A stretch of DNA of 64,000 nucleotides from Actinomadura sp. NAK00032 (lineage in GTDB: Bacteria > Actinomycetota > Actinomycetes > Streptosporangiales > Streptosporangiaceae). Positions 31,434-39,486 of this stretch are shown here, piece by piece. The DNA lies in assembly GCF_013364275.1 (NCBI RefSeq), contig NZ_CP054932.1, positions 2,976,001-3,040,000 of the forward strand, in the 5' to 3' direction. The notes beneath the pieces are model-generated. The model was not told the DNA's origin and searched no databases. It worked only from the letters and a program-made list of their open reading frames with translations. The position numbers were made by a program, and so were the translations under genes. Position 1 is the stretch's first letter, and every line of letters begins with the position of its first letter.

Positions 31434-32953
31434 ACGTCCTCGTCCCGCTGCCGTTCGCGCTGCCGCTGCTCGGCGCGGCGCTGGCGGTGCTGGCCCGCCG
31501 CCGGAGCACCTGGCTGCGGATCCTCGCCCCGCTCGTCGCCGCCGGCGGCGTCGCCGCCTGCGCCGGGCTGGTCGCGGCCGTGGCGCGGGACGGGATCCTC
31601 GCCGTCCAGCTGGGCGGGTGGGCGGCCCCGCTCGGCATCACGCTCGTCGCCGACCGGCTGTCGGCGCTGCTGCTGGCGGTGTCCGCCACCGTGCTGCTGG
31701 CGATCATGCTGCACGCCGTGGGGGAGGGCGCCGGCGGGCTCGGCGGGGACGAGCCCGGCGTGTTCTACCCGGCCTACCTCACGCTGACCGCCGGGGTCAG
31801 CCTCGTCTTCCTCGCCGGGGACCTGTTCAACCTGTTCGTCGGGTTCGAGGTCATGCTCGCGTCGAGCTACGTCCTCATGACGCTGACCCCGACCGGGGAG
31901 CGGGTCCGGGCCGGGATGACCTACACCGTGGTCAGCCTCACGTCCTCGATCCTGTTCCTCACCGCGCTCGGGCTCACCTACGCGGCGACCGGCACGGTGA
32001 ACCTCGCCGACCTGGCGACGCGGACCCCGGACCTGCCCGGCGCCACCCGCACCGCGCTCGCGCTGCTGTTCCTGGTCGTGTTCGGCATCAAGGGCGCGAT
32101 CGTGCCGATGCACCTGTGGCTGCCCGACAGCTACCCCGTCGCGCTCACCAAGGTCACCGCGGTGTTCGCGGCGCTGCTGACGAAGGCCGCCGTGTACGCG
32201 CTGATCCGCGTGCAGACGCTGGTGTTCCCCCGCGAGCACGCCTCCTGGCCGATGCTCGTCCTGGCCGCCGGGACGATCCTCGTCGGCACCCTCGGCGCGC
32301 TGACGCACGACGACATCCACCGGGTGTTCTCGTTCGTCCTCGTCGGGCACATCGGCTACATGCTGTTCGGGCTCGCGCTGTTCGACGTCGCCGGCCTCAC
32401 CGGCGCGATCCTGTACCTCGTCCACCACATCGTGGTGCAGGCGACGCTCTTCCTGGTGAGCGACCTCATCCAGGGCCACACGGGAGAGACGTCGCTGCAC
32501 AGGCTCGGCGGGCTGGCGGGCCTGTCGGCGTTCATCGCCGTGCTGTTCTTCATCCCCGCGATGAGCGTCAGCGGCGTCCCGCCGACCTCCGGGTTCGTGG
32601 CGAAGCTCGCGCTGTTCCAGGCCGGCGCCGGCTCCGGGAGCGTCCTGGGCTACGCCGTCACGGGCGTCGCCGTGCTGGGCAGCGTCCTCACCCTCATGGC
32701 GATGAGCCGGATCTGGACGCTCGGGTTCTGGCGCCCCCGCCCGGAGGAGGCGGACGAACCGCCGCCGCCCGACGCGTCCTACACGCCGGGCGGCGCGCGG
32801 CTCATGAAGTCGGTGACCGCGGTCCTGGTCGCCGCGGGACTCCTCATCGCGGTGTTCGCGGGCCCGCTCGCCGCCTGGAGCCGGCACGCCGCCCGCGACC
32901 TCGTCGACACCGGCGGCTACCGGCACGCCGTCCTGGACGGAGGTCGGCCGTGA
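31430..32953 (+). CDS. mrpD: Mrp antiporter subunit D
   Basis: GTG 31430 overlaps mrpC and yields 507 residues with about 14 membrane helices. NuoM/MrpD hallmarks are LFNLFVGFEVMLASSYVLM with the essential glutamate, GIKGAIVPMHLWLPDSYPVALTKVTAVFAALLTK with conserved Lys, and LSFVLVGHIGYM-like helices. It should form one of the ion-conducting modules of the antiporter. Confidence 0.95.
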   Translation: MNVLVPLPFALPLLGAALAVLARRRSTWLRILAPLVAAGGVAACAGLVAAVARDGILAVQLGGWAAPLGITLVADRLSALLLAVSATVLLAIMLHAVGEGAGGLGGDEPGVFYPAYLTLTAGVSLVFLAGDLFNLFVGFEVMLASSYVLMTLTPTGERVRAGMTYTVVSLTSSILFLTALGLTYAATGTVNLADLATRTPDLPGATRTALALLFLVVFGIKGAIVPMHLWLPDSYPVALTKVTAVFAALLTKAAVYALIRVQTLVFPREHASWPMLVLAAGTILVGTLGALTHDDIHRVFSFVLVGHIGYMLFGLALFDVAGLTGAILYLVHHIVVQATLFLVSDLIQGHTGETSLHRLGGLAGLSAFIAVLFFIPAMSVSGVPPTSGFVAKLALFQAGAGSGSVLGYAVTGVAVLGSVLTLMAMSRIWTLGFWRPRPEEADEPPPPDASYTPGGARLMKSVTAVLVAAGLLIAVFAGPLAAWSRHAARDLVDTGGYRHAVLDGGRP

Positions 32954-33501
32954 GCACGCGCGCGCGCCGCTTCGTCTCCCGGCTGGGCATGGCCGGGTGG
33001 CTGTTCGCGGTCTGGCTGCTGCTGTGGGGGCGGGCCGACCCGCTCATCGTGGTGGGCGGCGCCGTCGTCGTCATCGCCGCCTACCTGGTGAGCCGGCTGC
33101 CCGCCGTCCCCACCATCAAGCGGGTCCGGCCGCTGTGGCTCGCCCTGGCGCTCGCGGAGTTCGCCTGGGACCTGCTCGTCTCCAGCCTGGTCATCGCCCG
33201 CCACGCCCTGTACCGGCCGCGCTCCGTGCGGGGCGCCATCGTCGAGGTGGACGCCCGGACCCGCTCCGAACTCATCCTGCTGGCCGTCACGACGAGCATC
33301 TCGCTGCGCCCCGGCACGCTGCTGGTCGACCTCGACTGGGACCGGCACCTGCTGCGCATCCACGCCATGCCGGCCGGCTCCCGCACGGAGGCGGACGCCG
33401 CGCGGAAGGGCGTGCTCCGCACCGAGCACCGGCTCATGCGCGCCCTCAGGACCGCCGAGGACGCGGCCGAAGAAGACGTCTCCACCCGGGAGGACCGATG
33501 A
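32950..33501 (+). CDS. mrpE: Mrp antiporter subunit E
   Basis: GTG 32950 overlaps mrpD (GTGA); 183 residues. Membrane helices at about 12-30 and 32-50 and the conserved AEFAWDLLVSSLVIARHAL and TTSISLRPGTLLVDLDWD blocks mark MrpE. The C-terminal cytoplasmic domain (LLRIHAMPAGS, then a charged helix) is typical in length. Confidence 0.93.
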   Translation: MSTRARRFVSRLGMAGWLFAVWLLLWGRADPLIVVGGAVVVIAAYLVSRLPAVPTIKRVRPLWLALALAEFAWDLLVSSLVIARHALYRPRSVRGAIVEVDARTRSELILLAVTTSISLRPGTLLVDLDWDRHLLRIHAMPAGSRTEADAARKGVLRTEHRLMRALRTAEDAAEEDVSTREDR

Positions 33502-33782
33502 GCATCGTGTACGACGCGGCGCTGGCGCTGCTGGGCGCCGCGTTCCTGCTGACGGCCGCGCGGCTGGTCCGCGGCCCGTCCACGTTCGACCGCATCATGG
33601 CGCTGGACGTCCTGGCCGTCCTGCTGGTGAGCGGGATCGCGGTGCACACCGCCGTGCACAAGGAGCCCGCGAACGCCACGATCCTCGTGGTGATCGCGCT
33701 GATGGGCTTCGTGGGGTCGGTCAGCGCCGCCCATCTGGCGGCGGCGCGGGCGGAGCGCCGGGAGCGGGAGGAGCGGGCGTGA
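33498..33782 (+). CDS. mrpF: Mrp antiporter subunit F
   Basis: ATG 33498 with GGGAGGA upstream overlaps mrpE; 94 residues. Three helices and the MrpF signature LVRGPSTFDRIMALDVLAVLL identify it. The last 15 residues are basic and acidic. Confidence 0.93.
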   Translation: MSIVYDAALALLGAAFLLTAARLVRGPSTFDRIMALDVLAVLLVSGIAVHTAVHKEPANATILVVIALMGFVGSVSAAHLAAARAERREREERA

Positions 33783-34102
33783 CCGCCGCCGTCTCCGCCG
33801 TGCTGCTGCTCGCCGGCGCGGCGTTCTGCGCGGTGGGCGCGCTCGGCATGCTCCGGTTCCCGGACCTGCTCACCCGGCTGCACGCCGCGACCAAGCCGCA
33901 GACGATCGGGCTGCTGCTGGTGCTCGCCGGGGTCGCGCTCCGGGCCGACTCGGTGACGGCCGCCGCGCCGCTGCTGCTCGTCGCCGTCTTCCAGCTGATC
34001 ACCGCCCCGGTCACCGCGCAGACGATCGCCGGCGCGGCCTACCGCGCCGGCGTCATCGACCGCGCGGCGCTCGCCCTGGACGAGACCGGCCGCGCGACCT
34101 GA
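33779..34102 (+). CDS. mrpG: Mrp antiporter subunit G
   Basis: GTG 33779 overlaps mrpF; 107 residues. GALGMLRFPDLLTRLHAATKPQTIGLLLVLAG is the MrpG/PhaG signature, with three membrane spans. It completes the operon order A(B)-C-D-E-F-G and is followed by a GC-rich hairpin region (34103-34139) that probably terminates it. Confidence 0.94.
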   Translation: MTAAVSAVLLLAGAAFCAVGALGMLRFPDLLTRLHAATKPQTIGLLLVLAGVALRADSVTAAAPLLLVAVFQLITAPVTAQTIAGAAYRAGVIDRAALALDETGRAT

Positions 34103-34139
34103 CCGGGGCACCCGCCCCTGCGGGGCGCCCCGCCCCGGG

Positions 34140-34322
34140 TCAGTTCTGCGGGCCGCGGCGGGCGAACATGCCGGAGCAGCCCCAGCCGAGGCCGATGAGG
34201 ACGGCGCCGACGGCGGCGACGACGCCGACCGCCTGGAAGTCCACTGCGGACAGCAGCGCGATCACGAGGCCGTAGAGGACGGTGAGGGCGAAGAGGGCCC
34301 GCCGGGCGGTGTTCTTGTTCAT
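34140..34322 (-). CDS. Small two-helix membrane protein
   Basis: ATG 34322 (GTG 34328 is possible) gives 60 residues: MNKNTARRALFALTVLYGLV, then VGVVAAVGAVLIGLGWGCSG, two membrane spans and a short basic tail (ARRGPQN). It is divergent from the two-component system, with its start about 47 bases from the kinase start. It could be a target of that regulator. Function unknown. Confidence 0.55.
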   Translation of the reverse strand: MNKNTARRALFALTVLYGLVIALLSAVDFQAVGVVAAVGAVLIGLGWGCSGMFARRGPQN

Positions 34323-34358
34323 GACCACGAGCCTGCCGTGACCTGGAGGGCAGTAGTA

Positions 34359-34374
34359 TCCACCGGTCGGTGGA
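34359..34374. promoter_or_regulatory. Palindrome at the histidine kinase promoter/start
   Basis: TCCACCG-GT-CGGTGGA is a perfect palindrome overlapping the most upstream kinase start and right after TAGTAT (34354-34359), which resembles a -10 element. It looks like a TetR-type operator and could block leaderless transcription of the two-component genes. Confidence 0.5.
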
Positions 34375-35542
34375 CAAAAGGGGTGCGGTGGACGAGGTCG
34401 AAAGGCCCATGGCGCGGGCCGAGAACGTCTGGCGCCGCTCGTATCCGCTCTGGGACGCCTACTTCGCGATGGTCCTGGTCGGGACCGTGGCCGCGACCGC
34501 CGCCGACGAGCTGCCGCCCGGCCGGAAGGCCGCGGCGATCGCGCTGCTCGTCCTGCTGAGCGTGGCGTACGCGGCGATCGGGCGGGCCGCGCTGCGGTCG
34601 CAGGAGGTGCCGCGCCCCGGCTGCAAGATCTACGCCGTCGCGCTGATCTGCATGTTCGTCCCCGCGACGCTGCTCGCGCCGGTGACGGCTACGGGCCTCG
34701 CGGCGCTGGTGCCGCAGGTCTACATGATGTACGGCGCCGCGCGCGGGTTCGCGCTGATGCTCGTGCTGTTCTCCGGTCCGGTCGGGCTGGGGCTGGCGGA
34801 GTCCGGCGCGAGCAGGGCGATGACGGCGGTGGTCGTGGCGGCGGGCGTCACGTGCAGCCTGCTGCTCGCGGTGTTCATCGGCCGGCTCGGCCGCCAGAAC
34901 CTGGAGCGGCTGCGGCTCATCGAGGAGCTGGACCGCACGCGCGGCGAGCTGGCGGAGGTGTCCCGCGAGGCGGGCATGCTCGCCGAGCGGGAGCGGCTCT
35001 CCCGCGACATCCACGACACGATCGCGCAGGGCTTCACCTCGATCACGATGCTGCTCCAGGCGGCGGAGGCCGAGGTCGGGCCGAACCGGCACGTGGAGCT
35101 GGCGCTGCGGACCGCGCGCGAGAACCTCGCCGAGACGCGCGGCCTGGTCGCGGCGCTGGCCCCGCCCGCGCTGGACGGCGGCTCGCTGGTGGAGGCGCTG
35201 CGCCGGCTGGCCCGCGACTTCGACCTGCCCGTCGACCTGGCCGTGACGGGCGAGCCCCGGCCGCTGGACGCCGTCGAGGTCGTGCTGCTGCGGGTGACGC
35301 AGGAGGCGCTCGCGAACGTCCGCAAGCACGCGGACGCCGGCTCGGTCCGGGTGGAACTGGACTACGGCGACCCGGTGCGGCTGACCGTCGCCGACGACGG
35401 GCGCGGGTTCGCGCCGGACGGCGTCGAGCGCGGGTTCGGGCTGCGCGGCATGCGGACCCGCGTCGAGCGCGCCGGCGGGACGTTTGCCGTCACCGCCGCG
35501 GGCGGGACCCGGATCGAGGTGGCGGTGCCGTGCTCCGCGTGA
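34370..35542 (+). CDS. NarL-type sensor histidine kinase
   Basis: GTG 34370 gives 390 residues; GTG 34388 or ATG 34409 (MARAENVWRRS) may be the true start since the first overlaps a palindrome. Five or six membrane helices fill about 25-180. The HisKA_3 phosphoacceptor is in ERLSRDIHDTIAQGFTSI, then the ATPase domain has EALANVRKHADAG (N box), VADDGRGFAPDG (G1) and GFGLRGMRTRVE (G2). It lacks a large external loop, so it probably senses a membrane signal. It overlaps the response regulator gene. Confidence 0.92.
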   Translation: MDKRGAVDEVERPMARAENVWRRSYPLWDAYFAMVLVGTVAATAADELPPGRKAAAIALLVLLSVAYAAIGRAALRSQEVPRPGCKIYAVALICMFVPATLLAPVTATGLAALVPQVYMMYGAARGFALMLVLFSGPVGLGLAESGASRAMTAVVVAAGVTCSLLLAVFIGRLGRQNLERLRLIEELDRTRGELAEVSREAGMLAERERLSRDIHDTIAQGFTSITMLLQAAEAEVGPNRHVELALRTARENLAETRGLVAALAPPALDGGSLVEALRRLARDFDLPVDLAVTGEPRPLDAVEVVLLRVTQEALANVRKHADAGSVRVELDYGDPVRLTVADDGRGFAPDGVERGFGLRGMRTRVERAGGTFAVTAAGGTRIEVAVPCSA

Positions 35543-36144
35543 TGATCGTCGACGACCACCCGATCGTCCGGGAGGGGCTGCGCGGGATGCTCGCCGCCGA
35601 GCCGGACATCGAGGTGGCGGGGGAGGCCGCGTCCGGGGACGAGGCCGTCGCGCTGGTGCCCCGCCTCCGGCCGGACGTCGTCCTGATGGACCTGCGGATG
35701 CCGTCAGGCGACGGGGTGAGCGCGATCCAGCGGCTCCCCGGCCACCGGATCCTGGTGCTGACGACGTTCCAGGACGACGCCGACATCGTCCGGGCGATCG
35801 AGGCGGGCGCCGCGGGCTACCTGCTGAAGGACGCCTCCCGCGCCGACCTCGCCGCCGCCGTCCGCGACGCCGCGGCGGGCCGCCGCGTCCTGTCCCCGGA
35901 GGTCTCGGCACGCCTCGCGGCGGTGGACGAGACCCCCGCGCCGCCCGTCCTGTCGGCGCGCGAGGCGGAGGTACTCGCCCTCGTCGCGGAGGGCCTCACC
36001 AACGCCCAGATCGGCGAGCGCCTCTACATCGGCCAGGCGACGGTGAAAACCCACCTGCTGCGCATCTTCACCAAACTAGGCGTCTCCGACCGCACCGCCG
36101 CCGTCATGACCGCCCTCCAGCACGGCCTCATCCCCGCCCCCTGA
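35530..36144 (+). CDS. NarL/LuxR-family response regulator
   Basis: GTG 35530 gives MLRVMIVDDHPIVREGLRGM, 204 residues; ATG 35542, in TGATG with the kinase stop, is an alternative. The receiver domain has DD at the acidic pocket, phosphoacceptor Asp in VVLMDLRMPSGDG, Thr in LVLTTF and Lys in YLLKDAS. The LuxR HTH (LSAREAEVLALVAEGLTNAQ, then ATVKTHLLRIFTKLGVSDR) ends the protein. It is partner of the kinase upstream. Targets are unknown; the divergent 34322 gene is one candidate. Confidence 0.93.
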   Translation: MLRVMIVDDHPIVREGLRGMLAAEPDIEVAGEAASGDEAVALVPRLRPDVVLMDLRMPSGDGVSAIQRLPGHRILVLTTFQDDADIVRAIEAGAAGYLLKDASRADLAAAVRDAAAGRRVLSPEVSARLAAVDETPAPPVLSAREAEVLALVAEGLTNAQIGERLYIGQATVKTHLLRIFTKLGVSDRTAAVMTALQHGLIPAP

Positions 36145-36332
36145 CTCATTTCCTGGCCCATGCCATTTCGGGATGTATTGGTCGCAATCCATACTTCGTT
36201 AATTGCTTCTCGCGGGTAATTGCTTCCCTGATCATCGCAATGGCCCTATGGTCGGTAAAGAGCGAGATGGCAGGTGGCGACACCCGTCTCGCGTGACCGG
36301 AACCACCGCCGCTTCACCCCCTGGAGGCGATG

Positions 36333-37160
36333 ATGCCCCGCCGTCCCCGCGAGCTCGGAGTCCCGAAGACCCCCGTCGACTACTTCGGTGCCGAACTGCG
36401 CGCCCACCGCGAGATGGCGGGCCTCGGCTGCCCGCAGTTCGCCGCGAAACTCGGTTACTCGCCCCAGCGCATCGGCCAGATAGAGCGGGGCGACGGCGCC
36501 CCGTCCGAGAACTTCGCGAAGGACTGCGACACGTTCTTCGAGACGAAAGGGACCTTCCTTCGCATCTGGGAGTGGATCCAGAGGGTCGGCCAGATCCAAC
36601 TCCTTCCGCCCGGCTTCGCCGAATTCCTCCAGCGCGAGGCCGCCGCGCGAGTGATCCACAAGTTCGAGGCCATGGCCGTAACTGGTCTATTCCAGACGCG
36701 GGAGTATGCGTACGACCAGCTGAAGGCAGGGCGAGCTCCCGAAGAAGTCGAAGAACTCGTTGCGACACGGCTCGCCCGCCAGGCGATTCTCGAAGGTGAG
36801 GACCCGTGCCATGTCGTCGTGGTCTTCGACGAGTACGCCCTCAGGAGGCCGATCGGGGGTCCGGAGGTCATCCGTGGCCAGATACAGCACCTGATCGATC
36901 TTGCCGACCGGAGGAACGTCACGCTCCAGATCGTGCCGAGCGTCACAGGCTCCTACGCCGGTCTCCCAGGTGCTTTCACGCTGCTCGGATTCGAGGACGA
37001 CCCCGATGTTGCCTACATCGAAGGGCACAGGAGCGGCCAACTGATCGAGCGGGGCGACGCCGTACGGGCATATGCGCTACGTTTCGATTTGATCAGGGGT
37101 GTGGCACTGTCCACTGGCGAGTCCCTGAAGCTGCTTCACGCGATCTTGGAGGGTCTATGA
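36333..37160 (+). CDS. HTH regulator with DUF5753 domain
   Basis: ATG 36333 has GGAGG at five-base spacing; ATG 36330 is too close to it. The 275 residues start with a Cro/C1-type HTH (GAELRAHREMAGLGCPQFAAKLGYSPQRIGQIERGD, about 20-55) and continue with the DUF5753 ligand-like domain (VTGLFQTREYAYDQL and onward to VQRIVPSV-like QIVPSVTGSYAGLPG). This is the standard partner of DUF397 proteins in actinobacteria, proposed to act as a regulator/antagonist pair in development or antibiotic control. Two TAATTGCTTC repeats (36200 and 36217) lie in the AT-rich upstream region. Confidence 0.9.
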   Translation: MPRRPRELGVPKTPVDYFGAELRAHREMAGLGCPQFAAKLGYSPQRIGQIERGDGAPSENFAKDCDTFFETKGTFLRIWEWIQRVGQIQLLPPGFAEFLQREAAARVIHKFEAMAVTGLFQTREYAYDQLKAGRAPEEVEELVATRLARQAILEGEDPCHVVVVFDEYALRRPIGGPEVIRGQIQHLIDLADRRNVTLQIVPSVTGSYAGLPGAFTLLGFEDDPDVAYIEGHRSGQLIERGDAVRAYALRFDLIRGVALSTGESLKLLHAILEGL

Positions 37161-37492
37161 GCATCGGTGACCAGCCGTGGAACCAGTGGCGGAAGAGCAG
37201 CCATAGTACTGACACTGGCGGTGATTGCGTGGAAGTGGCGAGCCTTACTTGGCGGAAGGGCAGCCGCAGTGGCGACACCGGAGGTGACTGCGTCGAGGTG
37301 GCGGGCCTTCCTTGGCGAACGAGCAGCCGCAGCGGTGACACCGGAGGCCAGTGCGTCGAGGTAGCGGGCCTCGCGGCGGCGGTCGGGGTGCGGGACTCCA
37401 AGGATCCGGACGGGCCCAAGCTCGTCTTCGCGTCCGCCGAATGGCGCGCGTTCGCGCGGCGGGCGAAGAGCGGCGGGTTCGACCTGCGCTGA
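37157..37492 (+). CDS. DUF397 protein with a triplicated N-terminal motif
   Basis: ATG 37157 overlaps the HTH gene's stop (ATGA); 111 residues against the usual 60-70. The extra length comes from three tandem 21-residue units, WRKSSHSTDTGGDCVEVASL, WRKGSRSGDTGGDCVEVAGL and WRTSSRSGDTGGQCVEVAGL, of which normal proteins have one. The normal end follows (VGVRDSKDPDGPKLVF, then WRAFARRAKSGGFDLR). DUF397 proteins are thought to bind or neutralise the HTH partner, so extra units might raise avidity. Confidence 0.88.
   Translation: MSIGDQPWNQWRKSSHSTDTGGDCVEVASLTWRKGSRSGDTGGDCVEVAGLPWRTSSRSGDTGGQCVEVAGLAAAVGVRDSKDPDGPKLVFASAEWRAFARRAKSGGFDLR
37187..37375 (+). repeat. Three in-frame 63-bp tandem repeats inside the DUF397 gene
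   Basis: Units start at 37187, 37250 and 37313, exactly 63 bp apart, each beginning TGGCG. Units two and three are most alike, so the third copy is probably recent. The length is a multiple of three, which keeps the frame. Confidence 0.88.
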
Positions 37493-37519
37493 CCCGCCGC
37501 GTCCCGCTTCCGCGCCGGC

Positions 37520-38350
37520 CTACTCCTCGGTGGCGGGGCTGCCGCCCGCCTCGAATTCGGCGAGGAGGTCCTCTTCGGTGGCGCCCCGGCGCCAGTAGCC
37601 GGTGAAGGTGACGGCTCGGCGGTCCATGCCGCGCTCGTTCACCAGGTGGCGGCGCAAGGCCTTCACCACGGCGGACTCGCCCGCGATCCACGCGTAGGCG
37701 CCGTCCGGAATCTTCGCGTCGCGGACGGCGTCCAGCAGGCCGCCGGGGGAGACCCAGGTGACCTCCGCGTCGGCGGCGGTGGGCATCTCCTGCCGGTCTT
37801 CGGGGTGCGGGACGTCGACCCAGACCTGGGCGGGCGTCCCGGCGGGCAGCCAGGCGAGGTTGCCCGCGACGGCGGGCAGCGCGGTCAGGTCGCCCGCGAT
37901 GACGACGGGCGCGCCGGGCGGCGGCCGGAAGTCGAAGCCGCCGTTGTCGGGGCCGGTCGGGCCGAGGATCGTGACGCGGTCGCCCGGGGCGGCCTTCGCG
38001 GCCCACCGGCCGGCGGGGCCGGACGCGCCGTCCATGTGCAGCGCGAAGTCGACGTCGAGCTCGCCGGGCCGGTACTCGCGGACGGTGTAGGAGCGCATGA
38101 TGCCGCGCTCGGCCGGGTCCAGCGCCCGCCAGTCGTTGAACCAGGTGGCGCCGTCGCTGTTGTCCGGCATGACGGGGGCGTCCTGGTGCGGGTGCGGCAG
38201 GAACACCTTGAACCGCTGGTCGCGGCCGCCGGTCGCGAAGCCGTCGAGGGACGTCCCGCCGAAGGTGATCCGCGCCATGGACGGCCCGAGCCGCTCGGAG
38301 CGGAGCACGTGCACGTCGAAGAAGGCGTAGGGGTGGGCCGGAGTCGTCAT
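37520..38350 (-). CDS. Siderophore-interacting FAD-binding protein (SIP)
   Basis: ATG 38350 gives 276 residues. The FAD-binding beta-barrel (about 10-130) has MRSYTVREYRPGELDVDFALH, the RxYT-type flavin motif of the SIP family, and GPAGRWAAKAAPGDRVTILGP. The NAD(P)H-binding part has AGDLTALPAVAGNLAWLP, YAWIAGESAVVKALRRHLV and the terminal VTFTGYWRRGATEEDLLAE. SIPs reduce ferric siderophores in the cytoplasm to release iron. It follows the binding protein by 11 bases in the same operon, under the iron box. Confidence 0.92.
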   Translation of the reverse strand: MTTPAHPYAFFDVHVLRSERLGPSMARITFGGTSLDGFATGGRDQRFKVFLPHPHQDAPVMPDNSDGATWFNDWRALDPAERGIMRSYTVREYRPGELDVDFALHMDGASGPAGRWAAKAAPGDRVTILGPTGPDNGGFDFRPPPGAPVVIAGDLTALPAVAGNLAWLPAGTPAQVWVDVPHPEDRQEMPTAADAEVTWVSPGGLLDAVRDAKIPDGAYAWIAGESAVVKALRRHLVNERGMDRRAVTFTGYWRRGATEEDLLAEFEAGGSPATEE

Positions 38351-38361
38351 CGTGCCGCCTT

Positions 38362-39387
38362 TCAGCCGAGCTTCTTCGCGGAGGCCAGGGCCGCGGCGAC
38401 CGCTTCGAGCAGCGGCGCGCAGCCCTCGTAGGAGAAGCGGGGCTCCGGCTGCCACGGGATGACCTGGCCGGCCTTGACCGCGGGCAGCTCCTGCCAGGAC
38501 GGCTTGGAGCCGAGGTCCTTGGGCTGGAGCGCCTGCGTCCGGGAGTCGAGCAGGATGAGGTCCGCCTTGTACTTGTCGGCGTTCTCCCAGCTCAGATTCT
38601 CGAAGTAGTCGTCCTTGCCGAGCTTGTCGGGGAGGATCAGGTCGACGCCGAGCTCCTTGTAGTAGATGAGGTCGGTGTTCTTGTCCGGGCTGGAGGCGTA
38701 GAACAGGTCGGGGCTCGCGGACGCGGCGAGCACCTTCAGGCCGGGCTTGGCCTTGGCCGCCGCGCGCACCGCCTCGGCGGCCTTCTCGAACCGGGCCTTG
38801 GCGGCGGTGACCTTGGCCGCGTTCAGGTCGGCGCCGAGCGCGGCGGCCAGCGCGGCGGTCCGCTCGATCGGCTTCGGCAGCGGGACGGACCCGGCCGCGA
38901 CGGCGACGCTCGGCGCCAGCGCGTAGATCTTGTCCTTGCTCTCCTCGGGGACGTAGAAGAGGCTGCCCGGGATGAACATGTTGTCGACGAGCAGCTCGGG
39001 GCGCAGCGCCGCGTACTTCTCGATGTTGAACTCGCCGAACGCGTTGCCGATGATCTCCAGCCGGTCGACGGGCAGGTTCCCGGCCTGCGGGTCGGGCTTG
39101 CCGTCCTTGAGCTTGGTCGGGCCGAACACGCCGACGAGCTGCTTGTCGATGCCGAAGTCGTAGAGGGCGGCGGCGGTCGCGACGTAGCCGACGACGCGCT
39201 GCGGGCGCTTCTTGAGGTCCACCTTCGTGCCGCGGTCGTCGGTGAACGTCCAGGCGCCGCCGGGGGAGGCGGTGCCGCCCGCGCCGCCGTCGCCGCCGCA
39301 GGCGCTGATCAGGGCCCCGAGGGCGACGGCGCCGCCGGCTCCGAGGAAGCCGCGGCGGGTGAGGTGGCGAGCACCGGTATTCGACAT
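38362..39387 (-). CDS. Iron-siderophore ABC transporter binding lipoprotein
   Basis: ATG 39387 gives 341 residues. A twin-arginine signal (LTRRGFLGAGGAVALGALISAC) ends in a lipobox with Cys about 30, so it is a Tat-exported lipoprotein. The mature protein is a class III binding protein: TFTDDRGTKVDLKKRPQRVVG at the start, two lobes and a connecting helix. It should bind ferric siderophore at the membrane and deliver it to the FecCD-type permeases divergently encoded on the other side of the iron box. Confidence 0.92.
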   Translation of the reverse strand: MSNTGARHLTRRGFLGAGGAVALGALISACGGDGGAGGTASPGGAWTFTDDRGTKVDLKKRPQRVVGYVATAAALYDFGIDKQLVGVFGPTKLKDGKPDPQAGNLPVDRLEIIGNAFGEFNIEKYAALRPELLVDNMFIPGSLFYVPEESKDKIYALAPSVAVAAGSVPLPKPIERTAALAAALGADLNAAKVTAAKARFEKAAEAVRAAAKAKPGLKVLAASASPDLFYASSPDKNTDLIYYKELGVDLILPDKLGKDDYFENLSWENADKYKADLILLDSRTQALQPKDLGSKPSWQELPAVKAGQVIPWQPEPRFSYEGCAPLLEAVAAALASAKKLG

Positions 39388-39442
39388 TTCGGACGATCTC
39401 CAAGAATCAACTACAGTGACCGGATAGTGGGCCGATCAAGAC

Positions 39443-39461
39443 TTAGGTTAACCTAACCTAA
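39443..39461. promoter_or_regulatory. Iron box (DmdR/IdeR operator)
   Basis: TTAGGTTAACCTAACCTAA matches the actinobacterial iron-box consensus TTAGGTTAGGCTAACCTAA at 17 of 19 positions. It lies between the divergent binding-protein gene (start 39387) and permease gene (start 39487), so one site can control both operons. Fe2+-loaded DmdR/IdeR would repress them. Confidence 0.93.
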
Positions 39462-39486
39462 GATCTTGTCCAGAGGGGGCCCGCAG

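Noticed and set aside
36200..36226. Operator for the HTH/DUF397 pair formed by two TAATTGCTTC repeats
   Set aside because: The 10-bp direct repeats are in an AT-rich upstream region and could be chance; kept only as a note in the gene entry.
37520..39403. One long minus-strand frame covering SIP and the binding protein
   Set aside because: The upstream part is out of frame with the binding protein, which has a Tat lipoprotein signal; only 37520-38350 of that frame is coding.
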